Positions 1-10,500 of a stretch of DNA of 13,255 nucleotides are shown here, in pieces; within the stretch, counting starts at the first letter, position 1, and the number at the start of each line of letters is the position of its first letter. Origin of the DNA: an uncultured Clostridia bacterium. GTDB taxonomy: Bacteria; Bacillota; Clostridia; TANB77; CAG-508. The position numbers were made by a program, and so were the translations under genes. The stretch lies in contig CALXJN010000033.1 in NCBI GenBank assembly GCA_944388635.1, forward strand, positions 1 to 13,255. The letters are read 5' to 3'. The notes below the pieces were generated by a model, which saw nothing but the letters and a program-made list of their open reading frames with translations, was not told where the DNA came from and did no database searches.

Positions 1-2
1 TA

Positions 3-3000
3 TACGGTGCAAGATTTGATGTAACAATGGATATCGTTGGTATAGACCTTTATGATAATGATATTGAAATAGACAGAATAAAATTCACAGAAGTAACAAA
101 TGTACTTGGATTTGCAAGAATATCAACATATGATATTAAACAAAAAGGAGTATACCTTGGATACTTCACAGGAATTGTAAATGTCACAATAAAAGAAACA
201 GCAGCACCAGCGAACCATGCAATAACACAAGAAACTTCAACTCTGACATTAGTAATAGAAAAAGGTGTTATAACAGGAGCTGCAGGCTCAGGTGAAACAA
301 GTCTAGATAGTGGAAGAAACACAGCAAAAATTACAATATATGACCACAAAGGCGGAACACCTAAAATACAAATTGCAAAAGTAGATAGTAATAACAATTT
401 AATTGAAGAAGCATATTTTGAAATCCATGTAGCATACACAGATCCAGAAGGAGCAGTATTTAATGCAGACGGAAGTGTTAGAAATTATGGAGAATTAATA
501 GACAACAAAGCAAACATCATAAGAGGACAAACTCAAGGTGGTGTACTAGACTTAACAGTAGAAGACTTTAAGAATATGGATAATGGCTTTGATATAACAA
601 ACTATACTGGAGCAATAACCTTAAATGTTGTCGAGATTTCGGTTGACGGAGCATTCTCGATGACCTCAGAAAGTAAAGACATAACCTTAGAATATGTAGC
701 AGGAAATCTTGTAGAATATACAGAATATACAGATAGTGAGGTTATAGTACAATACTTATATGATAGTGTAAGAGATAATATATATAAATTCGCAACAGGT
801 GAAATCGAATTTGATGAACTTAGCGGATATATACAAACATTCTTACAAAACTGGATAACAGAACAAATGCAAAATACAGACTTAGACTATAACGATGTTT
901 TAGCTTGGCTTGCAGATTATATCGAACAAAATGATGAAGATATAATGAGAACAGTTACAACACTTACAACTCAAGTATTAGAAAGTCAAGATAAAAGTGG
1001 AGATATAGTACAAGTTGTAATAGAAGACTTTACAGGAGATATACCAGACATACCAGATAAACCAGAACCTGAACCAGATCCAATATTCATGACAATTGCA
1101 GGTACTGTGTTCTTAGACCAAACAACAACTAAGGAAAATGAAAATGAATCAAATGGTCTATTAGATGAAAACGAAGAGTTATTATATGGTGTAGAAGTTA
1201 CATTATATAAGAAAGACGGAACACTTGCAGAGCTTGTACAAAAAGAAGGAGAAATACGTACAAACCCTACAATGACAGATAAAAATGGATATTATGAATT
1301 CATGGGAGTAGATCCATTCGAAGAATACTATGTAGAATTTAAGTATAATGGTATTGAATATACAACAACAGTAAGCAGTGAAGCAGAATACAATTCAGAT
1401 GAATGGGCATTAACTTCAAAAGGTTCTGAACTATCAGGAGATAGAACAGCACTAAACAGTAAATACAAAGAAATTGGCTCAACAACAAAGGCATTTGACT
1501 ATTATACAATTCAAAGTATTTATGAGGAAATAGCTGACAGAACACATGCATATATAAATAGCAATGGTTCTTACCCAAGTATGGAATCTATCTATTCAGA
1601 GGTAATTGCAAACCACCCAGATGATGTAGAAATCCAAAATAAGATTGACTACATAAAAGATAGCTATATAACAGCATATGCAGGATATTCATCAAAACAA
1701 GGTGGAATAAGCTCAGAAACTGCAAACGGATTATATCCATACTATGCAGGCGAAAGATTTATGATAGACGAAAATACAATGAACGTAGAATCTGGAGATA
1801 TTGAATTTGCAGGAGATACACTAAAATCAGCATATCCGGGACAATTACAAGTTCATTTAGGATTAGTTGAAAGAGATTCAACAGACCTATCATTAATAAC
1901 TGATATAGTAGATACAAGAGTATCAATGAATGGATATGATACAGTATACAATATGTATACAAATGCAACAGGATATCATCAATATATCTATGAAGAAGAT
2001 TATAACTACTGTAAAGAAGAAAATACAGACGGTGTTGCATATTATACAGATGACCAAGTAGAATTCTATATGACATATGAGACAACAGTAACAAATGCTA
2101 CAATGACTGAAACAGCATTAGTTGAAATGGCAGAATACTATAACAATAAATTCTCATGGGCACCACAGTATACAACAACACAAGGTAATATATTACAAGG
2201 TTATAGCGTAACACTTAACGGAGTAGATATTACAAGTTCAGTTACAATCTCAGAATCAAGTAGATATGGACTAACAGAACAAGATAGAGAAAATACAAGC
2301 TATACAAATGCAAGTGGAGACAAATATAAAGAATTGTTTGTAAGATTTAATAGTGGTTATATGATGACAGACGGAGATGTATTAAAGATAAGATTAACAT
2401 TCAAAATGGATGAGGCCTCTGCAAACTTATATAACAAACTATATACAGACAAGAATGTATCAGAATATTCAAGAACATGGGAAATCGGAAATTATGCTGA
2501 AATAAACGGTTATATGACAAGAGACGGATACTTAGACGCAGACTCAAGACCAGGAAACTTCAGTATACCAGAGTTTGAAGAATATAAAACAGAATATCAA
2601 TCAGCATATTCTGCATTTGTAAATAATAGAACAGCAGAGAATGCTCGTAAAGTAAGACTTGCACTTGGTAGAATGACAGATGTAAGAGAAGACGATGCTT
2701 GGTATGTAAGCTTAACACTTACAAACAGTGGATATATAAGAGAAATCCATGGTAGTGTATGGGAAGCAATAACAGACGAAGTAAAAACAGCAACAAACCT
2801 TCAAAGCTATGAGGGACTTCTAACATACATACAAGAAAATGGCTTAGCAGACCTAAGAGTTGAACTTGTAGAGTTATGTGATGACGGAACTCAAATAGTA
2901 AGAGGTAAACATACAACAGGTGAAAATGGTGATTACCAATTCACATCATATATTGCAGGTAACTATGTAATCAGATTTATCTACGGTGAAGAAGATAAAG

Positions 3001-4457
3001 ACGTAAGAGGAAAGACAACAAACACTGTAGGAGAAAGACTTCAAGTAAACGGACAATACTATGAATCAACAATCGCAAATGATAAGACAGATGATACAAA
3101 GTATTGGTATGACGCTGATGAAGAAACAAGATATTCTGATGCATATGATGATCCAAAGAGTAGAGTAGAACAAATTAATGCAGTAATTGAAAATACAGAA
3201 GAACCTTCTACATCTTCAGATTATGAATATGACGGTGTTCTAGAAGTAGAAACATATAGACATAAAGATGTAATTTATGCTTATACATCTACATTAAACC
3301 TAGAAATCGAATATGTAAAACCTGTAACAGAAGGAGATAGAGAAAACACATTCTATCCATACAAAGTTATGAATGTAGACTTCGGTGTAACACCAAGAGC
3401 ATTCGCAGACTTAAATATTGATAAATATGTATCAAATATTAAGATTTACTTACAAGACGGTTCATTACAATTAGATGCAAACATTGATAAAGCAGGAAAT
3501 GTAACATACTTAAATGATGACCAATATCAAAACATAGTGTTACTAAACTACATATCAATGACATATAGAGACGGATTAATTGAAACACTATTTGATGAGC
3601 AATTATTAAATGGTGCAACAGTTGAAATTACGTATACATTAACAGTATCAAATGACGGTGAATATGACACAATAAAATATATTTACAGTGAAGGCAGAGA
3701 AGAACCAGTTGCAGTAATATATTATGGAGAAGATTATACAAAGATACCACTATACGAAGGAGATAGAGGAGAAGGTACAATCCTTTACCATGACGGAAAC
3801 GGAGAAAACTATACACTTGAAAAATACAGCAGAGGAAATGACGAAAGAATAGAAATCAGAACAGCTGCAACAAACATCGTAGACTATATAGATCCAGCTC
3901 TAAACTTCACACAAACAAATAAAGCAGGACAAGAAATAAATAGAGACTGGGAATTAACAAGACTCGACGACTTCAATGCATACCGTGAATTTAATACAGA
4001 ATTGATGAGCAAGTATAACACATATATAAGAGGAACAAACGATAATGCACTATACACTAGACTATTACCAGGAGAAACAGCAACAACAACACTTACATTA
4101 TCAAAAGTACTTGCAACAACAAGTACAGAAACAAATGACTATGAATACTCAAACTTAGTAGAAATTACAATGATACACAGTGACTCTGGTAAAGTAATAG
4201 ATATAGAAGGATATGATGTAAACGGAAGCATTGCACCAGAAACATCAGAAAATAAATGGATACCAGATATTGTAGATCCATATTATCCAACACTTGCAAC
4301 ATCTAAATCAGAAACAATAGTAATTCACGCACCAACAGGATTAAACATAGTACAAAATTACACATCAAACTTAATAATCGTACTTGCAGTACTTGTAATC
4401 CTAGCAGTCGGAATAGTACTAATCAAGAAATTCGTACTAAAACCAAAAACAGAGTAA
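3..4457 (+). CDS. Large cell-surface protein with SdrD/Cna-B-like domains and C-terminal membrane anchor (5' partial)
   Basis: The reading frame is open from base 3, so the ATG at 27 is probably internal (upstream residues YGARFDVT run straight into it) and the true start lies outside the window. About 1,484 residues are visible. Counting from the ATG at 27, residues about 355-430 hold a B-type fold (IAGTVFLD, then GLLDENEELLYGVEVTLYKKDG, TDKNGYYEF). A second such unit lies near 910-1000 (IHGSVWEA, LADLRVELVELCDDG, GENGDYQF). Both resemble SdrD B / Cna-B stalk domains of Gram-positive surface proteins. The C-terminus is one hydrophobic helix (NLIIVLAVLVILAVGIVLI) followed by KKFVLKPKTE, so the protein is likely membrane-anchored with the bulk outside. 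I see no LPXTG motif, so sortase attachment is not indicated. Ligand and role are unknown; adhesin or structural surface protein is inference. No in-frame CGG codon occurs; its roughly 26 CGG trinucleotides fall across codons (mostly GAC GGA, AAC GGA). Confidence 0.85.
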   Translation, partial: YGARFDVTMDIVGIDLYDNDIEIDRIKFTEVTNVLGFARISTYDIKQKGVYLGYFTGIVNVTIKETAAPANHAITQETSTLTLVIEKGVITGAAGSGETSLDSGRNTAKITIYDHKGGTPKIQIAKVDSNNNLIEEAYFEIHVAYTDPEGAVFNADGSVRNYGELIDNKANIIRGQTQGGVLDLTVEDFKNMDNGFDITNYTGAITLNVVEISVDGAFSMTSESKDITLEYVAGNLVEYTEYTDSEVIVQYLYDSVRDNIYKFATGEIEFDELSGYIQTFLQNWITEQMQNTDLDYNDVLAWLADYIEQNDEDIMRTVTTLTTQVLESQDKSGDIVQVVIEDFTGDIPDIPDKPEPEPDPIFMTIAGTVFLDQTTTKENENESNGLLDENEELLYGVEVTLYKKDGTLAELVQKEGEIRTNPTMTDKNGYYEFMGVDPFEEYYVEFKYNGIEYTTTVSSEAEYNSDEWALTSKGSELSGDRTALNSKYKEIGSTTKAFDYYTIQSIYEEIADRTHAYINSNGSYPSMESIYSEVIANHPDDVEIQNKIDYIKDSYITAYAGYSSKQGGISSETANGLYPYYAGERFMIDENTMNVESGDIEFAGDTLKSAYPGQLQVHLGLVERDSTDLSLITDIVDTRVSMNGYDTVYNMYTNATGYHQYIYEEDYNYCKEENTDGVAYYTDDQVEFYMTYETTVTNATMTETALVEMAEYYNNKFSWAPQYTTTQGNILQGYSVTLNGVDITSSVTISESSRYGLTEQDRENTSYTNASGDKYKELFVRFNSGYMMTDGDVLKIRLTFKMDEASANLYNKLYTDKNVSEYSRTWEIGNYAEINGYMTRDGYLDADSRPGNFSIPEFEEYKTEYQSAYSAFVNNRTAENARKVRLALGRMTDVREDDAWYVSLTLTNSGYIREIHGSVWEAITDEVKTATNLQSYEGLLTYIQENGLADLRVELVELCDDGTQIVRGKHTTGENGDYQFTSYIAGNYVIRFIYGEEDKDVRGKTTNTVGERLQVNGQYYESTIANDKTDDTKYWYDADEETRYSDAYDDPKSRVEQINAVIENTEEPSTSSDYEYDGVLEVETYRHKDVIYAYTSTLNLEIEYVKPVTEGDRENTFYPYKVMNVDFGVTPRAFADLNIDKYVSNIKIYLQDGSLQLDANIDKAGNVTYLNDDQYQNIVLLNYISMTYRDGLIETLFDEQLLNGATVEITYTLTVSNDGEYDTIKYIYSEGREEPVAVIYYGEDYTKIPLYEGDRGEGTILYHDGNGENYTLEKYSRGNDERIEIRTAATNIVDYIDPALNFTQTNKAGQEINRDWELTRLDDFNAYREFNTELMSKYNTYIRGTNDNALYTRLLPGETATTTLTLSKVLATTSTETNDYEYSNLVEITMIHSDSGKVIDIEGYDVNGSIAPETSENKWIPDIVDPYYPTLATSKSETIVIHAPTGLNIVQNYTSNLIIVLAVLVILAVGIVLIKKFVLKPKTE

Positions 4458-4473
4458 ACCTTAACATAAAAAC

Positions 4474-4512
4474 AAAAAAGAACTTAAGGCCTTCACCTTA
4501 AGTTCTTTTTTT
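4474..4512 (+). terminator. Rho-independent terminator after the surface-protein gene
   Basis: A 16-bp perfect inverted repeat (4474-4489 pairs with 4496-4511; core GAACTTAAGG / CCTTAAGTTC) with a 6-nt loop ends in a run of seven T's (4506-4512). It starts 17 nt after the TAA of the surface gene. The A-run on the left arm means it could also terminate from the other strand. It separates the surface gene from the synthase, so the synthase probably has its own promoter. Confidence 0.9.
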
Positions 4513-4560
4513 GTATAAAATTTGGTAGCCTTGGAAAGAATATAGTAAAAACAAAAAAGT

Positions 4561-4567
4561 GAGGCGG
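4561..4567 (+). promoter_or_regulatory. Ribosome binding site selecting the TTG start of the glucan synthase
   Basis: GAGGCGG lies 5-8 nt before the TTG at 4573, which begins the long frame (MRLSDIKG...). GAGG is a usable Shine-Dalgarno core and no ATG or GTG in this frame is better placed. A TATAGT hexamer at 4541-4546 could be a -10 box in the 60-nt leader after the terminator, but I see no convincing -35, so the promoter is not called. The site itself contains CGGA, the same four bases as the frameshift sites, here outside coding sequence. Confidence 0.55.
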
Positions 4568-4572
4568 AAAAT

Positions 4573-7500
4573 TTGAGATTATCGGATATAAAAGGAATTG
4601 TTTTGGACAAAGAGCAACTAAAAAAATATTTGGAAAACCTTGCGTCAGACCACACATTAAAGGCAAAATCTAACAAAGAGACATATCCCGTACCAGAAAT
4701 GGAAGAAAATTTTGAATACATTACAAAAACATACGAACTATTAAATTCACACCTAAAACTTGGTATTACTATACATCAAGCAGGAGAATGGCTACTTGAT
4801 AATTATTATGTGATTGAGGAAACAGCTAAAGAAGTAAGGAAAAATTTAACTCTAAAAAAATATACAAATTTTGTTGGAATATCTACTGGAAAGTATCAAG
4901 GTTATGCAAGGATATACATTTTAGCAGAAGAAATTGTAAGTTTTACAGACGGAATACTTAAAGCAAAAGATTTAGAAGAGTATTTGATAAGCTATCAAAA
5001 TAAAAAAACATTAAATATGGAAGAAATTTGGGATATAAACTTATTTTTTAAAATCGCATTAATAGAGAGAATAAAAGATATATGCACCAAGATATATGCT
5101 TCCCAAATGCAGAAAATTAAGGTTGAAAGCATAATAGAAAGATTAGTTGAAAATAAATCAAAAGAAGAACTAAAATTCAAAGTACCTTCACATGAATATA
5201 TAAAAAAGGTACAAGCATATAGTGAAAATAAATACACGTTTATCGAATATATGTCATACAGACTTAAACAATATGGAAAAAAGGCTATACCATATTTAAA
5301 TATATTAGATGAAGAGATAAGTAAGCAAGGGTTAAACTTACAAGAGGTTATAAAAAAAGAGCATTTTGATATTGCGCTTAAAAAAGTATCAATTGGCAAT
5401 TCAATTAAAAGTATTCATGCTCTTCAAAGAATGAATTTTCTAGAGATATTTGAAAAAATAAATGGTGTTGAAGAAGTTCTAAAACAAGATCCAGCAGGCA
5501 TATATGAGAAAATGGATTATAAAACAAAGGAATATTATAGGAATAGAGTAAAAGAAATTGCAAAAAAAACTAAGATTTCTGAAATATATATTGCAAAAAA
5601 GATAGTAGAACTTGCAAATTTAGAAAAGCAAGAGCCCAAAAAAGGGCATATTGGATATTATTTAATACAAAATGGAGAAGAGAAACTATATAATAGCCTA
5701 GAACTAAAAGCAGAAGATTTAGATACTAAAATCAAAAAAAGAACAAACTTATATATTTATGGAACAATTTTGCTTTCGATAATTATATCTATAGGAATTG
5801 GCTATTTATTTTACGCTGTTTCAAAAAATGTGATTTTAAGCATTATTCAAGCAACACTTATCCTTATTCCTTTATCAGAAATTATAATAAAAATTATGCA
5901 AAATATTTTAGGAAAAATTGTAAAACCAAAGCTTATACCTAAAATGGATTTAAGCCAAGGCATAGGCAGGGAAAATGCCACAATGGTTGTAATACCAACA
6001 ATTATTGAAAGTCGGAGAAAAGGTAAAAAAACTTGCAGAAAAGTTAGAAGTATATTATTTGGCTAATAAATCTGATAATATGTATTTTACAATACTTGGA
6101 GACTGTACATCAGGAAGCAAAGAAAAAGAAGATTATGATGAGGGAATTAAAAATATAGGCTTATCAGAAATAGAAAGATTAAATAAAAAATATCCAAAAG
6201 AGGGAGCAAAAAGATTTAATTTTATATATAGAAAAAGAATATGGAATAAGAAAGAAGGGTGTTACTTAGGCTGGGAAAGAAAAAGAGGACTTTTGACAGA
6301 ACTAAATGAATTCTTAGTAAAAGAAAAAATTAATACACATCAAAATACATTTGCAGTAAATACCATGGAAGGATATGAAGAAGAATTAGCGATAAAATAT
6401 ATAATCACTTTAGATGCAGATACAAATCTTACATTAAATTCGGGTATAGAACTGATAGAAGCAATGGCACACCCTTTAAATAAGCCAGAAATAGATGAAA
6501 AGAAAAAAGTTGTAATAAAGGGATTTGGACTTATTCAGCCAAGAGTCGGAATAGAGCTTGAATCAAGCTTTAAGAGTAAATTTACAGAGATATTTGCAGG
6601 AGACGGAGGAGTAGATTCATACACAAATGCAATATCAGATATATATCAAGATAATTTTGAAGAGGGAATATATACAGGAAAAGGGATATATGATTTAGAA
6701 GTTTTTTGTAAAGTAATGAAAAATAAAATACCAGAAAATACTGTACTTAGTCACGATTTACTAGAAGGCTGTTATTTAAGATGTGGATTAAGTTCAGATA
6801 TTATGCTTTTAGACGGTTACCCAAGCACATATAGTTCATACATGTCAAGACTTTTAAGGTGGGTAAGAGGAGATTGGCAAATCGCAAAATGGCTAAAATC
6901 GGGAGATTTAAACAAATTATCTAAATATAAAATTTTTGATAATTTAAGAAGAAGTCTAGTTGAAATATTTTGCATTATAAACTTAGTTTTTTTACTAGGT
7001 GTAAAAATATTTACAAATATAAAAATTTTTCCATTTGTCTTAATAAGCTTTTTAAGTATAACTATATCTAGCATTATAGATATATTAAACCATATTATTT
7101 TTAGAAAAGAAAATGTGAAAACACAGAAAAAATTTACTAAAAAAATTGACGGTTTAGCAGCAAGCATATATAGAGGGATAATCTCGATTATGACACTTCC
7201 AACAAAAGCATATTTATCACTTGTGGCAATAATAAAGACAATATACAGAATGAAGGTCACAAAAGAGCATTTACTAGAATGGATAACATCAGAAGAAGCG
7301 GAAAAGCAAAACAAAAAAGATGTAAAATCAATGTATTTGTTAATGCTTCCAAATGTAGTTGCAGGTGTTATTTTAATAGTTTTAAGTTTGCTTTTTAAAG
7401 AAGATAATATTATATTACTTGCATTTGCTCTAATTTGGATTTTAAGCCCATTTGTTATGTGGAACATAAGTAAAGTAGAAGAAGCAAGAAAAAGCGTAGA

Positions 7501-10500
7501 TAAACTAAATAAAGAAGAATTAGAGTATATCAAAAAGGTTTCAGAAGATACGTGGAAATATTTTTCAGAATATATGAATAAACAAAATAATTTCTTGCCA
7601 CCAGATAATTTCCAAGAAAGTAGAAGGGAAAAAATTGTACAAAGAACATCTGCAACAAATATTGGTCTTGGGCTTCTTACTATAGTTGCAGCATATGACT
7701 TAAAGTTTATAAATTTAGATAAAACAATTGAAAGCTTAGAAAAATCTATTGAAACAATAGAAAAATTAGAAAAATGGAATGGGCATTTATATAACTGGTA
7801 TAATACCAAAACATTGAAACCACTTATTCCGAGATATGTATCAACAGTAGATAGTGGAAATTTCGTGCGGATATTTATATACATTAAAAATGTTTTTAGA
7901 AGAAAAATTGGATAGTGAATATAGAGAAAGAGTAGAAAAAATAAAATGCGCAATAGATAAAATGATAGAAGAGACTGACTTTTCATATTTATATAGTAAA
8001 GAAAATAGACTTTTATCAATTGGATTTAATATAGAAGAAAATAAACTAACAGACACGTATTATGATTTACTTGCAACAGAAGCAAGGCAGGCAAGTTTAA
8101 TTGCGATTGCAAAAAAAGATGTTGAAGCAAAACATTGGAATAATTTAAGTAGAACTCTTACGAAAATAGATAAATATAAGGGCTTAATTTCGTGGTCTGG
8201 AACAGCTTTTGAATATCTAATGCCAAATATTAATATAAAAAGGCATAAGGGAAGCTTACTAGATGAATCATGCAAATTTATGATAATGAGTCAGCAAAAG
8301 TATGCAAATAAACTTCGGAATACCATGGGGCATATCAGAAGCGGCATTTAATTTAAAAGATTTAAACTCAAATTATCAATATAAAGCATTTGGAGTACCT
8401 TGGCTAGGACTAAAAAGAGGGCTCGCAGATGAAATGGTAGTTTCGAGTTATGGAACAATTTTAGCAATAACTGATTACCCAAAGGAAGTACTTTCAAATT
8501 TAAGAAGGCTTGAAAAAGAAGGAATGTATGGAAAATACGGTTTTTATGAATCAATAGATTATACGCCGTCAAGGCTCCCGAAAGGAAAGAACAGAGCCGT
8601 TGTTGAGACTTATATGGCACATCACCAAGCTTTGATTTTACTTTCGATTGATAACCTTATAAATAACAATATATTGCAAGAAAGGTTTATGAAAAATCCA
8701 GAAATACAAGCGATAGATATATTACTTCAAGAGAGAATGCCAAAAGATATGTTAATTACAAAAGACAAGAAAGAGAAAACAAGGAAGATAAAATATACAG
8801 GTTTTGATAATTATGTAGAAGTTGCATATACAAAAATAGATGAAAACTTAAGAAAAGCAAATGTTATCGCAAATGAAGATTATATGATATGTGTAAATGA
8901 TAAGGGGGAAGGATATAGTAAATACAAAGACATTCTAATAAATAAATATAAGGAAACAAAAGATATATCACAGCGGAATATTTTTCTATATAAAAAATAT
9001 TAGAAATAATAGCATTTGGAAAACAAGTTATGATTACAAAGACGCAGATAAAAGTAAATATGAAGTAGCATTTTCTGAAGATAAAATTGAATTTACAAAG
9101 GAAAGAGAAGGGATAGAGGCTAAGACAAAAATAATAGTTGCAGAAACACCGGGAGTAGAAATTAGAAGTATAAAGTTAAAAAATAATTCAAATAAGGAAG
9201 AAACATTAGAAATAACGTCTATTTTTGAGCCTGTATTATCAAAAATGGAAGATGATATTGCACACCCTGCTTTTAATAATTTATTTTTAAAATATAGTTT
9301 ATCAGAAGATAAAGATGTGTTGATAAAAAGAAATAAAAGAGGAAATATAAAAGAAATGCATTTAGGTTGTAATCTATTCGTGGAAAATGCAAATTCAGGA
9401 GAACTAGAATATGAAATAGATGCATCAAAAGCATATAAAATGATAGAAGAGGGAATACCTTTTAGCAAAGAAATAGGACTTGTCACAGAACCATGTATGG
9501 CTCTAAAGCGCATAGTAAAATTAAAAGAAAATGAGGAAATTACGCTAAATTTAATAATAAGTGTGTCAGAAGAAGAGGAAGAAGTTATAAAAAATTTAAA
9601 ATATTATAGAATACAAGAAAATGTAAAAAGAGAATTTAGTGTAGCAAGAGCAAAGGCAGAGGAAGAAGCAAGGTACTTGTCACTAAATAGCCATGATTTA
9701 ATGACATTTCAGAGACTAGTTCCATATATTGTCTTCCAAAATCCTATGAAACAAGTATATTTATCTACTTTACCTAAAAAAACGTATAAGCAAAGTGATT
9801 TTTGGAAATACGGAATATCAGGAGATTTACCAATAATATTAGTATTAATTAAATCAGTAAATGATGTATATGTAGTAAAAGAAGCTTTAAAAGCGCATGA
9901 ATATTTTAGAGTAAAAGGAATAAAAACAGATTTGATAATTTTAGACGATGAGAAAAATATTTATGAGCAATATGTAAAAGAACAAATTATACAAGAGATA
10001 TTAAATATGCAAATAGGATATTTGCAAAATGTAAGTGGAGGAATATTTTTATTAAATAAAAATGAGATTGAAGACGAGGACTTATTTAAGTTTAGAGCTA
10101 ACATAATAATTTGTGCGAATAAAGGAAGCATAAGTGACCAAATAAAGGAAATGGAAGACGAATATAGAGCAAAGTTAAAAAATGTTGGCAAAGAAAAAGT
10201 AAAAGCAGAAGATATTAGCAAATTTGATGTAATAAAGCCAAATATTGATTTTACGAAATTAAAATATTTTAATTCATTTGGAGGCTTTACAGAAGACGGA
10301 AAAGAATATGTAATAAAAATAAACAAAAATCAAAACACGCCAGTTATTTGGAGCAATATACTCGCAAACAAAAACTTTGGAACAGTTGTAACAAGCAATA
10401 TGGGAGGATATACATTTAATAAAAATAGTAGATTAAATAGGATAAGCGCTTGGGCAAACACACCAGCAAATGATATACCTTCAGAGATAATTTATATAAA

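Noticed and set aside
50..439. 129-aa minus-strand open frame inside the surface gene
   Set aside because: Hydrophobic antisense shadow of a clearly coding frame; no supporting motif or start signal.
4300..4457. LPXTG sortase signal at the end of the surface protein
   Set aside because: No LPXTG-like motif precedes the hydrophobic helix; APTGLN at the approach is not a sortase motif, so only membrane anchoring is claimed.
6817..8019. 400-aa open frame on the minus strand
   Set aside because: It lies antisense to the GT84/transmembrane part of the synthase and reads as a low-complexity Phe/Leu/Ser/Ile protein, the typical shadow of an AT-rich gene. It has no recognisable domain.
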